This document shows positions 47,201-53,444 of a stretch of 53,444 nt of DNA, in pieces. The translations under genes and the position numbers were made by a program. The notes under the pieces are model-generated. The model saw only the letters and a program-made list of their open reading frames with translations. It made no database searches and had not been told where the DNA came from. The stretch lies in assembly GCA_902785355.1 (NCBI GenBank), contig CACZYF010000006.1, forward strand, positions 1 through 53,444. The letters run 5' to 3'. Source of the DNA: an uncultured Ruminococcus sp. Its GTDB lineage: Bacteria > Bacillota > Clostridia > Oscillospirales > Acutalibacteraceae. Position 1 is the first letter of the stretch; every line of letters starts with the position of its first letter.

Positions 47201-48594
47201 GCGCCTCCCACCGATATACGGAAGAACTCTTCGGCCGTGAAAACGTCTTTAAGGCAGGCACGATCTCGACTGTAGCCGATAAAACCGCTTACGGTTACGT
47301 CAAGAAGTTCTGTGAGGAGCATAATCGCACCTTACGCAAGGCGGAAATGAATCGTTTGGCGGCAGGCTGTACCGGCGTAAAGCGCACAACGGGTCAGCAT
47401 CCCGGCGGAATGGTCGTTGTTCCGCGCGGTATGGAGGTCTATGACTTCTGTCCCGTTCAGCATCCTGCCGATAAGAGTGATTCGGATAATATTACGACTC
47501 ACTTTGATTTCCATTCTATCCATGATACCATCACTAAGCTCGACGAGCTCGGTCATGATGTTCCGACAATCTATCACTATCTTGAGGAAAATACCGGTAT
47601 CCCGGTCATGGACGTCTCCATGAGCGATCCCGATGTGATGTCCCTCTTTACATCTCCTGCTGCATTAGGCGTAACACCGGAGGATATCGACAGCGAGACC
47701 GGCACCTTTGCTCTGCCGGAGCTGGGTACGGGATTTGTACGTCAGATGCTTGTTGAGTCCAAGCCTAAGACCTTCACCGACTTATTACAGATCTCCGGAT
47801 TGTCGCACGGTACCGATGTTTGGATCGGTAACGCTGCCGATCTGATCAAGGACGGTACCTGCACGATATCCGAGGTTATCGGTACGCGAGATTCGATCAT
47901 GACATATCTTATGCACAAGGGGCTCGATCCCTCTATGGCGTTCAAGATTATGGAGATCGTCCGTAAGGGAAAGTCAACTAAGCTGCTCACCGAGGAACAC
48001 CTGAACGCAATGAAGGAGCATAACGTTCCTCAGTGGTACATCGACTCCTGTATGAAGATCAAGTACATGTTTCCTAAAGCGCATGCGGCAGCGTATATGA
48101 TCTCTGCTCTCAGACTCGGATGGTATAAGGTACATAAGCCGCTGGCATTTTACGCGGCATATTTTACCGTTCGTAACGATAACTTTGACGGCGCGACCCT
48201 CTTAAAGGGAAGAGAGGCGGTCAGGGGTAAGATCAAGAGCATAGAGGAAAAGGGCTTTGAGGCGTCTGCCAAAGATAAAGCCGAGATACCGATGCTGCAG
48301 ATCATGAACGAAATGCTGGCTCGCGGAATCGAGGTATTGCCGGTAGATATCTACAAAAGCGAGGCGAAGAAATTTGCTATCGAGGACGGAAAGATTCGTC
48401 TGCCTTTCTGCTCGCTTGCCGGCGTTGGAGAGAACGCGGCTATTTCGCTCGCAGAAGCCGCTAAAAAGGGCGAGTATCTGTGTATTGACGATGTCGTATC
48501 CCGCTCCAAGGTCACCAAGGCTGTTATCGAAACGCTTAAGGAATGTGGAGCGTTCGGTGATTTACCCGATTCTGCACAGATGAGTTTGTTCTGA
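44248..48594 (+). CDS. polC: DNA polymerase III PolC-type
   Basis: The main replicative polymerase of low-GC Gram-positives, 1448 residues. Order of parts: N-terminal region (1-225); OB fold (about 230-330); PHP domain starting ELHLHTNMSQMDA (about 345), interrupted by a DEDDh 3'-5' exonuclease with FDLETTG (about 437), HNAPFDTGF and HHRAVDDAEM; then the polymerase core with a Cys-rich zinc site (CPHYLCPKCKKS...CPDCG, about 912-952) and palm PDIDLNFS (about 973). The exonuclease insertion distinguishes PolC from DnaE. It closes the rpsB-to-polC synteny block. Confidence 0.97.
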   Translation: MIKLGEVFSPYLVSLDSTMADATVNQIRVNKDKRILNIDIYSDILLTRKAIFETQKQIAKAEIGVDKVIIHPHFPSSAFDTDYFDELIAALKERNPSLNGTLNDAVLKREGEDRLNVELAHGGLALLKSKEFDVLLSDLIFREFGLSFEIIFSGVTELGVDDKQFTESIDNAQKKIAREKLEELTQLFEGEERSSTKRESEKSVSSIEIRKDRYLYPQILPESVKPLYGRITKGKMIPIEKIAYDTGRATVWGDVFAVETKVTRSGDKNIINIDITDYTGSVTVKVFDSIQNCSVLEGIRKGSTIIVSGDVEFDKFAGDTIISAKSISTVRKVEVVDDAPKKRVELHLHTNMSQMDAVTEAGKLVKRAADFGHKAIAITDHGVAQAFPDAMNAAEGLERNGKEIKVIYGTEAYFIDDLCTPVDGSGNEPLDGTFVCFDLETTGLYATNDKITEIGAVKIKNGSIIDTFSTFANPERPIPAKVVQLTGITDSMVKDAPSQREAVSSFLKFCEGSVLVAHNAPFDTGFIRKACRDFGFTYDFTSIDTVAIARNILPDINNVKLDTLAKHFRLGKFNHHRAVDDAEMLTNIFLNMVRLLQKNHDVHDLDDMRRKIIGGDYRKLPTYHQIILVRNQTGLKNLYKLISYSHLKYFHRRPRIPKSELMKHREGLIIGSACEAGELYRAILHNSSDEEIERIASFYDYLEIQPSGNNRFLLREGAFRDEEHLQSVNRRIVELGDKLGKPVVATCDVHFMDPHDADYRMILLAAQGFDDAEDQAPLYFRTTAEMLEEFAYLGDRAEEVVIDNTNLIADMCEYVRPIPEGNFPPFIEGAEEQLTSITWQRAKDKYGDPLPEIVKARLDKELNSITKYGFSVLYMTAQKLVADSEAHGYLVGSRGSVGSSFVATMSGISEVNPLCPHYLCPKCKKSIFFEHGEYGSGFDMPPKNCPDCGTPMERDGHEIPFETFLGFKGDKVPDIDLNFSGEQQSASHRYTEELFGRENVFKAGTISTVADKTAYGYVKKFCEEHNRTLRKAEMNRLAAGCTGVKRTTGQHPGGMVVVPRGMEVYDFCPVQHPADKSDSDNITTHFDFHSIHDTITKLDELGHDVPTIYHYLEENTGIPVMDVSMSDPDVMSLFTSPAALGVTPEDIDSETGTFALPELGTGFVRQMLVESKPKTFTDLLQISGLSHGTDVWIGNAADLIKDGTCTISEVIGTRDSIMTYLMHKGLDPSMAFKIMEIVRKGKSTKLLTEEHLNAMKEHNVPQWYIDSCMKIKYMFPKAHAAAYMISALRLGWYKVHKPLAFYAAYFTVRNDNFDGATLLKGREAVRGKIKSIEEKGFEASAKDKAEIPMLQIMNEMLARGIEVLPVDIYKSEAKKFAIEDGKIRLPFCSLAGVGENAAISLAEAAKKGEYLCIDDVVSRSKVTKAVIETLKECGAFGDLPDSAQMSLF

Positions 48595-48677
48595 ATTGAT
48601 TACCCTTTGGACAAATTCTATTTTTCAAAAAAACACACAAAATTCTATATGATTTTGCCAAAATTTGAGGTGATATA

Positions 48678-49949
48678 TTGAAAAATGTAAAATTAAAGCA
48701 TATAATGTTAGTAATCCTATATACTGTTGCGATAATTTTCTTTTTCATCCACATCAGCGACGTGGCAAAGGTATTGAAGTTTATCTTCTCCGTTCTGGCG
48801 CCTGTGATGTATGGTTTGGTGATTGCTTATCTGCTGAATTATCCCTACAAAGCGTTCAAGGATCATGCCTTCAAGAAGATGGGGAACAAACATGCGTGGC
48901 TAAAAAAACTACGGAGCCCCTTGTCTTTGATTCTATCTTATGTTATAGTATTTGGTATAATAAGCTTTTTGATCAGCACGCTGATCCCTGAGCTCTCTTC
49001 CAGCGTAACAACCTTGATCGATAATATTCCCATGTATGAGCAGGCGGTTAAATCCGCCTCCGACAGTGTTGCTGATTTTATTCAGCACTGGACAGGATAC
49101 AACATCTACGAGTTTGCTACATACAGCAATTTGATTGCGTTGATCACCGGTAACGATACGACTGAATTCATCAAAAATATCGCAACCAATTACATTCCGT
49201 CGGCGTTCTCAACCATCATGGGTATCGGTAACGGTCTGTATAACTGGGGCTTGGGAATCGTTATCTCCATTTACCTCTTGGCCGGTAAGGAGAAACTGAT
49301 CCGCCAGTTTAAGATCGCAATCGTCGCATATACGCCTGAAAAGTTCCACAAACGATTCTTCAAGATTGCGGATGTGTTCAATAATAAATGCGGTAAGTTT
49401 ATCGTCGGTAAGATCATTGACTCGTCGATCATCGGCGTGATGTGCTTTATCGGCTTGACTATCTTCCGCTTCCATTATCCGCTTTTGATCAGCGTTATCA
49501 TCGGCGTATTTAACCTGATCCCGTTCTTTGGACCTGTTATCGGCGCGGTTCCTGCTGCGTTCTTGCTTTTGATCATCAACCCGATGGAGGCTCTGGGCTT
49601 CATCGTATTTTTGATCATACTGCAACAGTTCGACGGAAATATCCTCGGACCCAAGATCCTCGGCGAAACGGTTGGCATTTCCGGCTTCTGGATCATGATC
49701 TCGGTCATCGTCGGAGGCGGACTGTTCGGCGTACCCGGTATGCTGTTGGGCGTTCCGTTCTTTGCCGCGATCTATACGCTGATAGAGGAAGGCGCTGTGC
49801 AAAGATTACGTAAAAAGCAAATTTCAGCTGACGATATTGTTCCCGAACCGGAGGAACCTCCGAAGGCTCCTAAAAAGAGTTTGAAGATCAAGGATAATCC
49901 GATTCTGGAGAAAGCGTCCGAGCTGATAAATAAAGGCAAAAACAAATAA
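48678..49949 (+). CDS. AI-2E family transporter (permease)
   Basis: A 423-residue multi-pass membrane protein of the AI-2E/YtvI family (PF01594), with about eight helices and a C-terminal charged tail. The family stretch GNILGPKILGETVGISGFW and the following GGGLFGVPGMLLGVPFFA are clear. The substrate is not predictable; members move autoinducers, ions or other solutes. The start is TTG at 48678: GAGGTGAT lies shortly upstream and no better start exists. The amylase gene begins 28 bases after its stop. Confidence 0.88.
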   Translation: MKNVKLKHIMLVILYTVAIIFFFIHISDVAKVLKFIFSVLAPVMYGLVIAYLLNYPYKAFKDHAFKKMGNKHAWLKKLRSPLSLILSYVIVFGIISFLISTLIPELSSSVTTLIDNIPMYEQAVKSASDSVADFIQHWTGYNIYEFATYSNLIALITGNDTTEFIKNIATNYIPSAFSTIMGIGNGLYNWGLGIVISIYLLAGKEKLIRQFKIAIVAYTPEKFHKRFFKIADVFNNKCGKFIVGKIIDSSIIGVMCFIGLTIFRFHYPLLISVIIGVFNLIPFFGPVIGAVPAAFLLLIINPMEALGFIVFLIILQQFDGNILGPKILGETVGISGFWIMISVIVGGGLFGVPGMLLGVPFFAAIYTLIEEGAVQRLRKKQISADDIVPEPEEPPKAPKKSLKIKDNPILEKASELINKGKNK

Positions 49950-49977
49950 ATCATTTGTTTAATTAGGAGGTTTTAAG

Positions 49978-52900
49978 ATGCAAATGAAAAAAGTAGTTAG
50001 CTTGATCATGGTCATCGCTATGATGCTGACCATCTGCGTCATTCCCGGTATGGCTGCTCCCTCAGACACTGCCGCGACGTCAGACGGCGCATCGGACTAT
50101 GCTCTTGCACCCAACATCCAGAGCGGTAATATTCTGCACGCGTTTAACTGGCGCATGCGTGATCTCGTGAAGTACGCTCCCGAGATCGCTAAGGCCGGTT
50201 ACACTTCCGTACAGATATCTCCGATCCAGAAGACAAAGGTGACCGCAAATGACGGTTCCTACGCAACTGACTGGTGGTCGTTCTACCAGCCTATCGACAT
50301 GACTGTCGGTAATGCTCTCGGTACCGCCGCGGAGCTGAAGGCTGCTACCACTGAGCTGCATAAGTACGGCATAAAGGTTATCGCCGACGTCGTTACCAAC
50401 CATGTAGCGAACTGCACTACCAAGGCTGAAGCGAATCTTGTAGCGCAGCCTCTGAGAACTCTCGTTAAATCCGGTGGTTACGCTCGTCACTCGCTGACAT
50501 CTAATACCACCTCCAGCGACAGCAGTCGTGAGGATCAGACTCAGAAGGACCTGGGCGGACAGCTTCCCGATATCGATACCAGTGTAAAGGGTTATCAGAA
50601 TTATGTTATCAGCAACCTGCTTGACCCGTTGGCTGATAACGGTGTCGACGGCTTCCGTTTCGATGCTGCTAAGCACATCGAGACTCCCAGCGACAGCAGC
50701 GGTTCCGATTACTGGCCGACCGTAACCAACGCGATTAAAGCAAAGAATTCCAATGCTTTCATTTACGGTGAGGTTCTCGCTTCCGCCGGTAAGTTTAACA
50801 TCAGCGCTTACACGCAGTACATGAATGTCACTGATTATTCCTTCGGCGATACTGTGCGTAACGCTTTGAATTCCAAGAACGCTTCCAGTCTTATCAACTA
50901 TGGTTATGAAGGCAAAGCAGCAAAGAACAAGAACGTTCTGTGGGTTGAGTCTCACGATACCTTCTGCGACAACAAGTCCACTTCTCTGTCGCACACTCAG
51001 CAGATCCTGGGTTGGGCTGTTGTCGGTTCCCGTGCCGATGCTCCCGCTCTGTTCTTCGTTCGTCCTAAGCACGAGGCTCTCGACAGCGCCGGCTTCATCA
51101 AGTATGATGATCTGATGGGTGCCCCCGGTGCTCTTGATCTTTGGAAGGATCCCACCGTTGTTGCTGTCAATAAGTTTAAGAATGCGTTTGTAGGTCAGAA
51201 CGAGACCACCACCGCTTCCGGCGCCAACCTGTTCGTACAGCGCGGCACTACCGGTATGGTTATCGTTAACCTGAACGGCTCCTCTACTTCTATCAGCCAG
51301 TCCTGCTCAATGACCGCAGGCTCCTATAAGGATCAGGTTTCCGGCGCTACCTTCCAGGTATCCGGCGGCAAGATCACCGGTACCGTCGGTGCTACAGGTG
51401 TAGCTGTTGTTTACAACACTACAGCCGAGAACTCTGCGCCCGAGATCACTCTGTCCCTGAACAACACCGAGCTGACTCCCGAGGTTCTGAGCCGTTACAC
51501 CGCTGCTACCGCTACCGTAAAGGTTGACCTCAAGAACGCGACCTCTGGTACCGTAAAGGTTTCTAACCTGGCTCCCGTTGAGATCCCCGCAGCCGGTAAG
51601 ACCTTCACCCTGAACAGCACCATTCCTTATGGCAAGAGCGTTGATGTAACGGTTACTGCTACCAACGGCTCCAAGACTGTTTCCCGTACTTATAATATTA
51701 AGAAGAAAAATGCCAGCGAGGCTAAGAGAGTCTATTTTGACAACAGCGTTATGAAGTGGCCTGTCGCTTCTACCGGCGCTCCCGGAATCTATGTATTCTG
51801 CAAGACCGGTGTTGCTGCGTCCACAAAAATCGGAAGCTATGATTCTAACAAGATGCTCGCTGTTTCCGGACAGACCGATCTGTATTACTTCGATGTTCCC
51901 GCGAACACCAATTATGTTAAATTTAATGAAGGCTTTATCGCTTCTACCTATACCGACAAGTCCCATGTTGACGCATACGGACGTTGCCATCTGTTCCACA
52001 CTTTCAATGAGTGCGGCGGCTATTGCGGTCGTACCATGCCTGAGACGGTTGTTAACTACGGTACTGCCAACAGCGCTGCTAACCGTGAGAACGGCGGTTA
52101 TGAGCTTGTAGGCTCTATGATTCTGCGCGACCTTCGTTTCGAGGACTACGGCGACTATCCGGCTGCTACCCTGACTGCTGCCGATACCTCTCTGGGCGGC
52201 GGCGACGATCCGAATCCTCCCACACAGCCCGCTACTCAGCCTGCTACTCAGCCCGCTACTCAGCCTGTCGGCAAGAAACTGCTCCGCGGTGATGCTGACC
52301 TCGACGGTGACGTCAACATCCTCGACGCTACTTTGATGCAGCGCCATATCGCTGAGATTTCTCAGCTGACCGAAGACGGTGTTCTTGCTGCTGATATCGA
52401 CGGTGTGGACGGTTTGGATATGCCCGATGTTACCTATCTCCAGCGCTATCTTGCGGGTATTGGTAACCCCTATAAGGTCAATGAGTACTTCTACACCGGC
52501 AGCGGTGAGGTCGTAGAGCCTACTACCGCTCCTCAGCCGACTCAGGCTATTGTTGAGCCGACTACTTCCGGTGAAGCAAAGGATCTGGTCAAGCTGCCCA
52601 ACAAGTTCGTCGCTCTGATTTACTGTGAGGAATTCGGTACTTCCGACGCTGACAGAACAAAAGAGGTCGCGATGGATGCCTACGGTCGTTTGACCTATGA
52701 CTTCCCCGGCGACAGCTATGTGTTTGTCCGCAACTACAATACCGGCGTTCAGTATTGCACCGACGGCTGGTCTAACTTCGCAAATCCCGCTACTTTGGTG
52801 AATCAGGCAAACCTGACCTCTACCTTCGATAAGATGTATGTACCTGCCGGCTCTCATACTCTGTATCTGCAGCCTGCTTCCGGTGACACCTACACCTTAG

Positions 52901-53271
52901 AGTATGACGGCAATTATAAGGATCCCGGTACCGGCGGCAACACCGATCCCACTCAGGGCGGTAGCCAGACCGAGCACACCTTCCTTCTGACCGATAACTT
53001 CAATTGGGGCAAGGCTTATGTCTATGCTTGGGACGACGACGGCAACGAAATGAACGGCGCATGGCCGGGTTCCGCCCAGGCTGAAACTCAGGTTAACGAG
53101 TACGGCGAGACTCAGTTCTTATGCCACGTTCCCGCAGGTGCTACCGGCGTTATCCTGAACAACGGCAACGGTGCTCAGACTGAAGATATCAAAGACTTCA
53201 ACCATGCAGGTTATTGGATGGATGGCTCTAAGAATGATTTAGGTCACTATATCGTAACCGCTTGGGACTGA
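49978..53271 (+). CDS. Secreted GH13 alpha-amylase with internal dockerin and C-terminal CBM26-like domain
   Basis: A 1097-residue exported enzyme. Signal peptide 1-26. The GH13 catalytic region (about 45-480) has ADVVTNH (136-142), nucleophile D229 in GFRFDAAK, acid/base E265 in YGEVL, and D327 in ESHD. An all-beta region spans 488-575, an unassigned domain 582-735, and a (TQPA)n linker 749-763. The dockerin is at 770-827: first loop DADLDGDVNILD is regular; the second, DIDGVDGLDMPD, has V810 at calcium position 5. A Pro/Thr linker, another unassigned domain (868-978) and a CBM26-like starch-binding module (about 999-1075) follow. It probably docks onto an amylosome scaffold and degrades starch. 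GGAGG lies seven bases before the ATG. Confidence 0.92.
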   Translation: MQMKKVVSLIMVIAMMLTICVIPGMAAPSDTAATSDGASDYALAPNIQSGNILHAFNWRMRDLVKYAPEIAKAGYTSVQISPIQKTKVTANDGSYATDWWSFYQPIDMTVGNALGTAAELKAATTELHKYGIKVIADVVTNHVANCTTKAEANLVAQPLRTLVKSGGYARHSLTSNTTSSDSSREDQTQKDLGGQLPDIDTSVKGYQNYVISNLLDPLADNGVDGFRFDAAKHIETPSDSSGSDYWPTVTNAIKAKNSNAFIYGEVLASAGKFNISAYTQYMNVTDYSFGDTVRNALNSKNASSLINYGYEGKAAKNKNVLWVESHDTFCDNKSTSLSHTQQILGWAVVGSRADAPALFFVRPKHEALDSAGFIKYDDLMGAPGALDLWKDPTVVAVNKFKNAFVGQNETTTASGANLFVQRGTTGMVIVNLNGSSTSISQSCSMTAGSYKDQVSGATFQVSGGKITGTVGATGVAVVYNTTAENSAPEITLSLNNTELTPEVLSRYTAATATVKVDLKNATSGTVKVSNLAPVEIPAAGKTFTLNSTIPYGKSVDVTVTATNGSKTVSRTYNIKKKNASEAKRVYFDNSVMKWPVASTGAPGIYVFCKTGVAASTKIGSYDSNKMLAVSGQTDLYYFDVPANTNYVKFNEGFIASTYTDKSHVDAYGRCHLFHTFNECGGYCGRTMPETVVNYGTANSAANRENGGYELVGSMILRDLRFEDYGDYPAATLTAADTSLGGGDDPNPPTQPATQPATQPATQPVGKKLLRGDADLDGDVNILDATLMQRHIAEISQLTEDGVLAADIDGVDGLDMPDVTYLQRYLAGIGNPYKVNEYFYTGSGEVVEPTTAPQPTQAIVEPTTSGEAKDLVKLPNKFVALIYCEEFGTSDADRTKEVAMDAYGRLTYDFPGDSYVFVRNYNTGVQYCTDGWSNFANPATLVNQANLTSTFDKMYVPAGSHTLYLQPASGDTYTLEYDGNYKDPGTGGNTDPTQGGSQTEHTFLLTDNFNWGKAYVYAWDDDGNEMNGAWPGSAQAETQVNEYGETQFLCHVPAGATGVILNNGNGAQTEDIKDFNHAGYWMDGSKNDLGHYIVTAWD
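52221..52267 (+). repeat. Short tandem repeat coding the TQPA linker
   Basis: Four imperfect 12-base units of the form ACTCAGCCTGCT encode Thr-Gln-Pro-Ala repeats linking the catalytic part of the amylase to its dockerin. Such repeats can change length by slippage without breaking the frame. Confidence 0.8.
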
Positions 53272-53308
53272 TCTGTTGATTCATCTATTGCTTGATTAAT
53301 AACCAAAA

Positions 53309-53345
53309 CAGGGGCAGACTTCGTTCTGCCCCTGACTTTTTATTA
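53309..53345 (+). terminator. Terminator of the amylase gene
   Basis: CAGGGGCAGA (53309-53318) and TCTGCCCCTG (53325-53334) form a perfect 10-bp stem with a 6-base loop, followed by ACTTTTTATT. Confidence 0.93.
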
Positions 53346-53357
53346 TAATACTAATCC

Positions 53358-53385
53358 TTGATAAAAAGATTTAATCAGATATTAG
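53358..53385 (+). promoter_or_regulatory. Promoter-like pair before the right-edge RNA
   Basis: TTGATA (53358-53363) and TATTAG (53380-53385) are 16 bases apart. Initiation would fall near 53392-53396, exactly where the G+C-rich structured stretch begins. Confidence 0.42.
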
Positions 53386-53395
53386 TGATATATTT

Positions 53396-53444
53396 CGGAT
53401 AGCGCGACGGGAGACGCAGACAGGCTGGCGCCTGTCAAGGAGCC
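53396..53444 (+). ncRNA. 5' part of a structured RNA, cut by the right edge (RNase P RNA possible)
   Basis: After A+T-rich sequence the base composition changes sharply. The stretch contains the perfect hairpin GACAGGC (53417-53423)/GCCTGTC (53428-53434) with loop TGGC. The order ACGGGAGACGC, hairpin, AAGGAGCC resembles the P1-P2-P3 start of bacterial type A RNase P RNA, which would continue with GAGGAAAGTCC beyond the window. That conserved block is not visible, so a riboswitch or another leader is equally open. Confidence 0.25.

Noticed and set aside
52221-52267. 12-base repeats looking like a small CRISPR-like array
   Set aside because: The units are contiguous, without spacers, in frame within the amylase, and encode a TQPA linker.
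51307-52857. A 516-codon open frame on the minus strand
   Set aside because: It lies opposite the amylase linker and domain region, has no ribosome site and its product shows only low-complexity sequence; the plus-strand protein has clear domains.
53396-53444. SAM, FMN, TPP, glycine or T-box leader at the right edge
   Set aside because: None of the conserved blocks of these classes is seen in the available 49 bases; only the hairpin and composition shift are certain.

Overview
The window looks like a chromosomal segment of a Gram-positive, spore-forming, starch-degrading member of the Clostridia, closest in character to the Ruminococcus bromii type of Ruminococcaceae. The reasons are: both PolC and DnaE replicative polymerases; a spoIIGA-sigE sporulation pair and a YlmC/YmxH-type protein; a V-type ATPase operon; AGGAGG ribosome binding sites nearly everywhere; and a secreted GH13 amylase carrying an internal dockerin and a C-terminal CBM26-like module, the hallmark of amylosome enzymes. 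Species assignment is inference. No mobile element, prophage, CRISPR array or defence locus was seen.

Layout. 1-99: the 3' end of a tRNA-His and a complete tRNA-Lys. 288-4948 (minus): transglutaminase-like protein, UPF0210 protein plus ACT-domain protein, GalU with a zinc-ribbon membrane protein. 5141-6259 (plus): release factor 2. 6305-7835 (minus): small membrane protein, TSCPD protein plus YdcF-like protein, tRNA-Gly. 8010-14307 (plus): tightly packed thyX-tmk-DUF2156-DJ-1-fau-mltG-U32 peptidase/TrhP-like run. 14419-20507: nusB, TsaD-like paralogue, xseA, dnaE. 20616-23417: pfkA, MORN-repeat protein, lipoprotein. 23470-24960 (minus): spoIIGA-sigE. 25201-33893: nine-gene V-type ATPase operon in the Enterococcus ntp order (stalk H/G, I, K, E, C, F, A, B, D), with all expected Na+ ligands in the K subunit. 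33989-35395: YlmC-like protein and a SleB-type hydrolase. 35591-48594: the classical Firmicutes block rpsB-tsf-pyrH-frr-uppS-cdsA-dxr-rseP-ispG-polC. 48678-53271: AI-2E-type permease and the dockerin amylase. 53309-53444: terminator, a promoter-like pair and the start of a structured RNA cut by the window edge.

How the genes work together. ThyX and Tmk make dTTP precursors and Fau feeds folate, next to replication genes. UppS and CdsA supply lipid carriers and phospholipid precursors; Dxr and IspG supply the isoprenoid units UppS needs. MltG, SleB and GalU act on the envelope. SpoIIGA activates pro-SigmaE during sporulation. The V-ATPase probably couples ATP to Na+ transport.

Most of the window is ordinary core genome. 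The points most worth a second look are a possibly pseudoknotted leader before rpsB; a probable AUU start codon for rseP; a spoIIGA promoter with an over-long spacer and a 0A-like box on its -35; the amylase with an internal dockerin whose second calcium loop is irregular and which has two unassigned domains; nested inverted repeats inside the V-ATPase operon; and the truncated RNA at the right edge.
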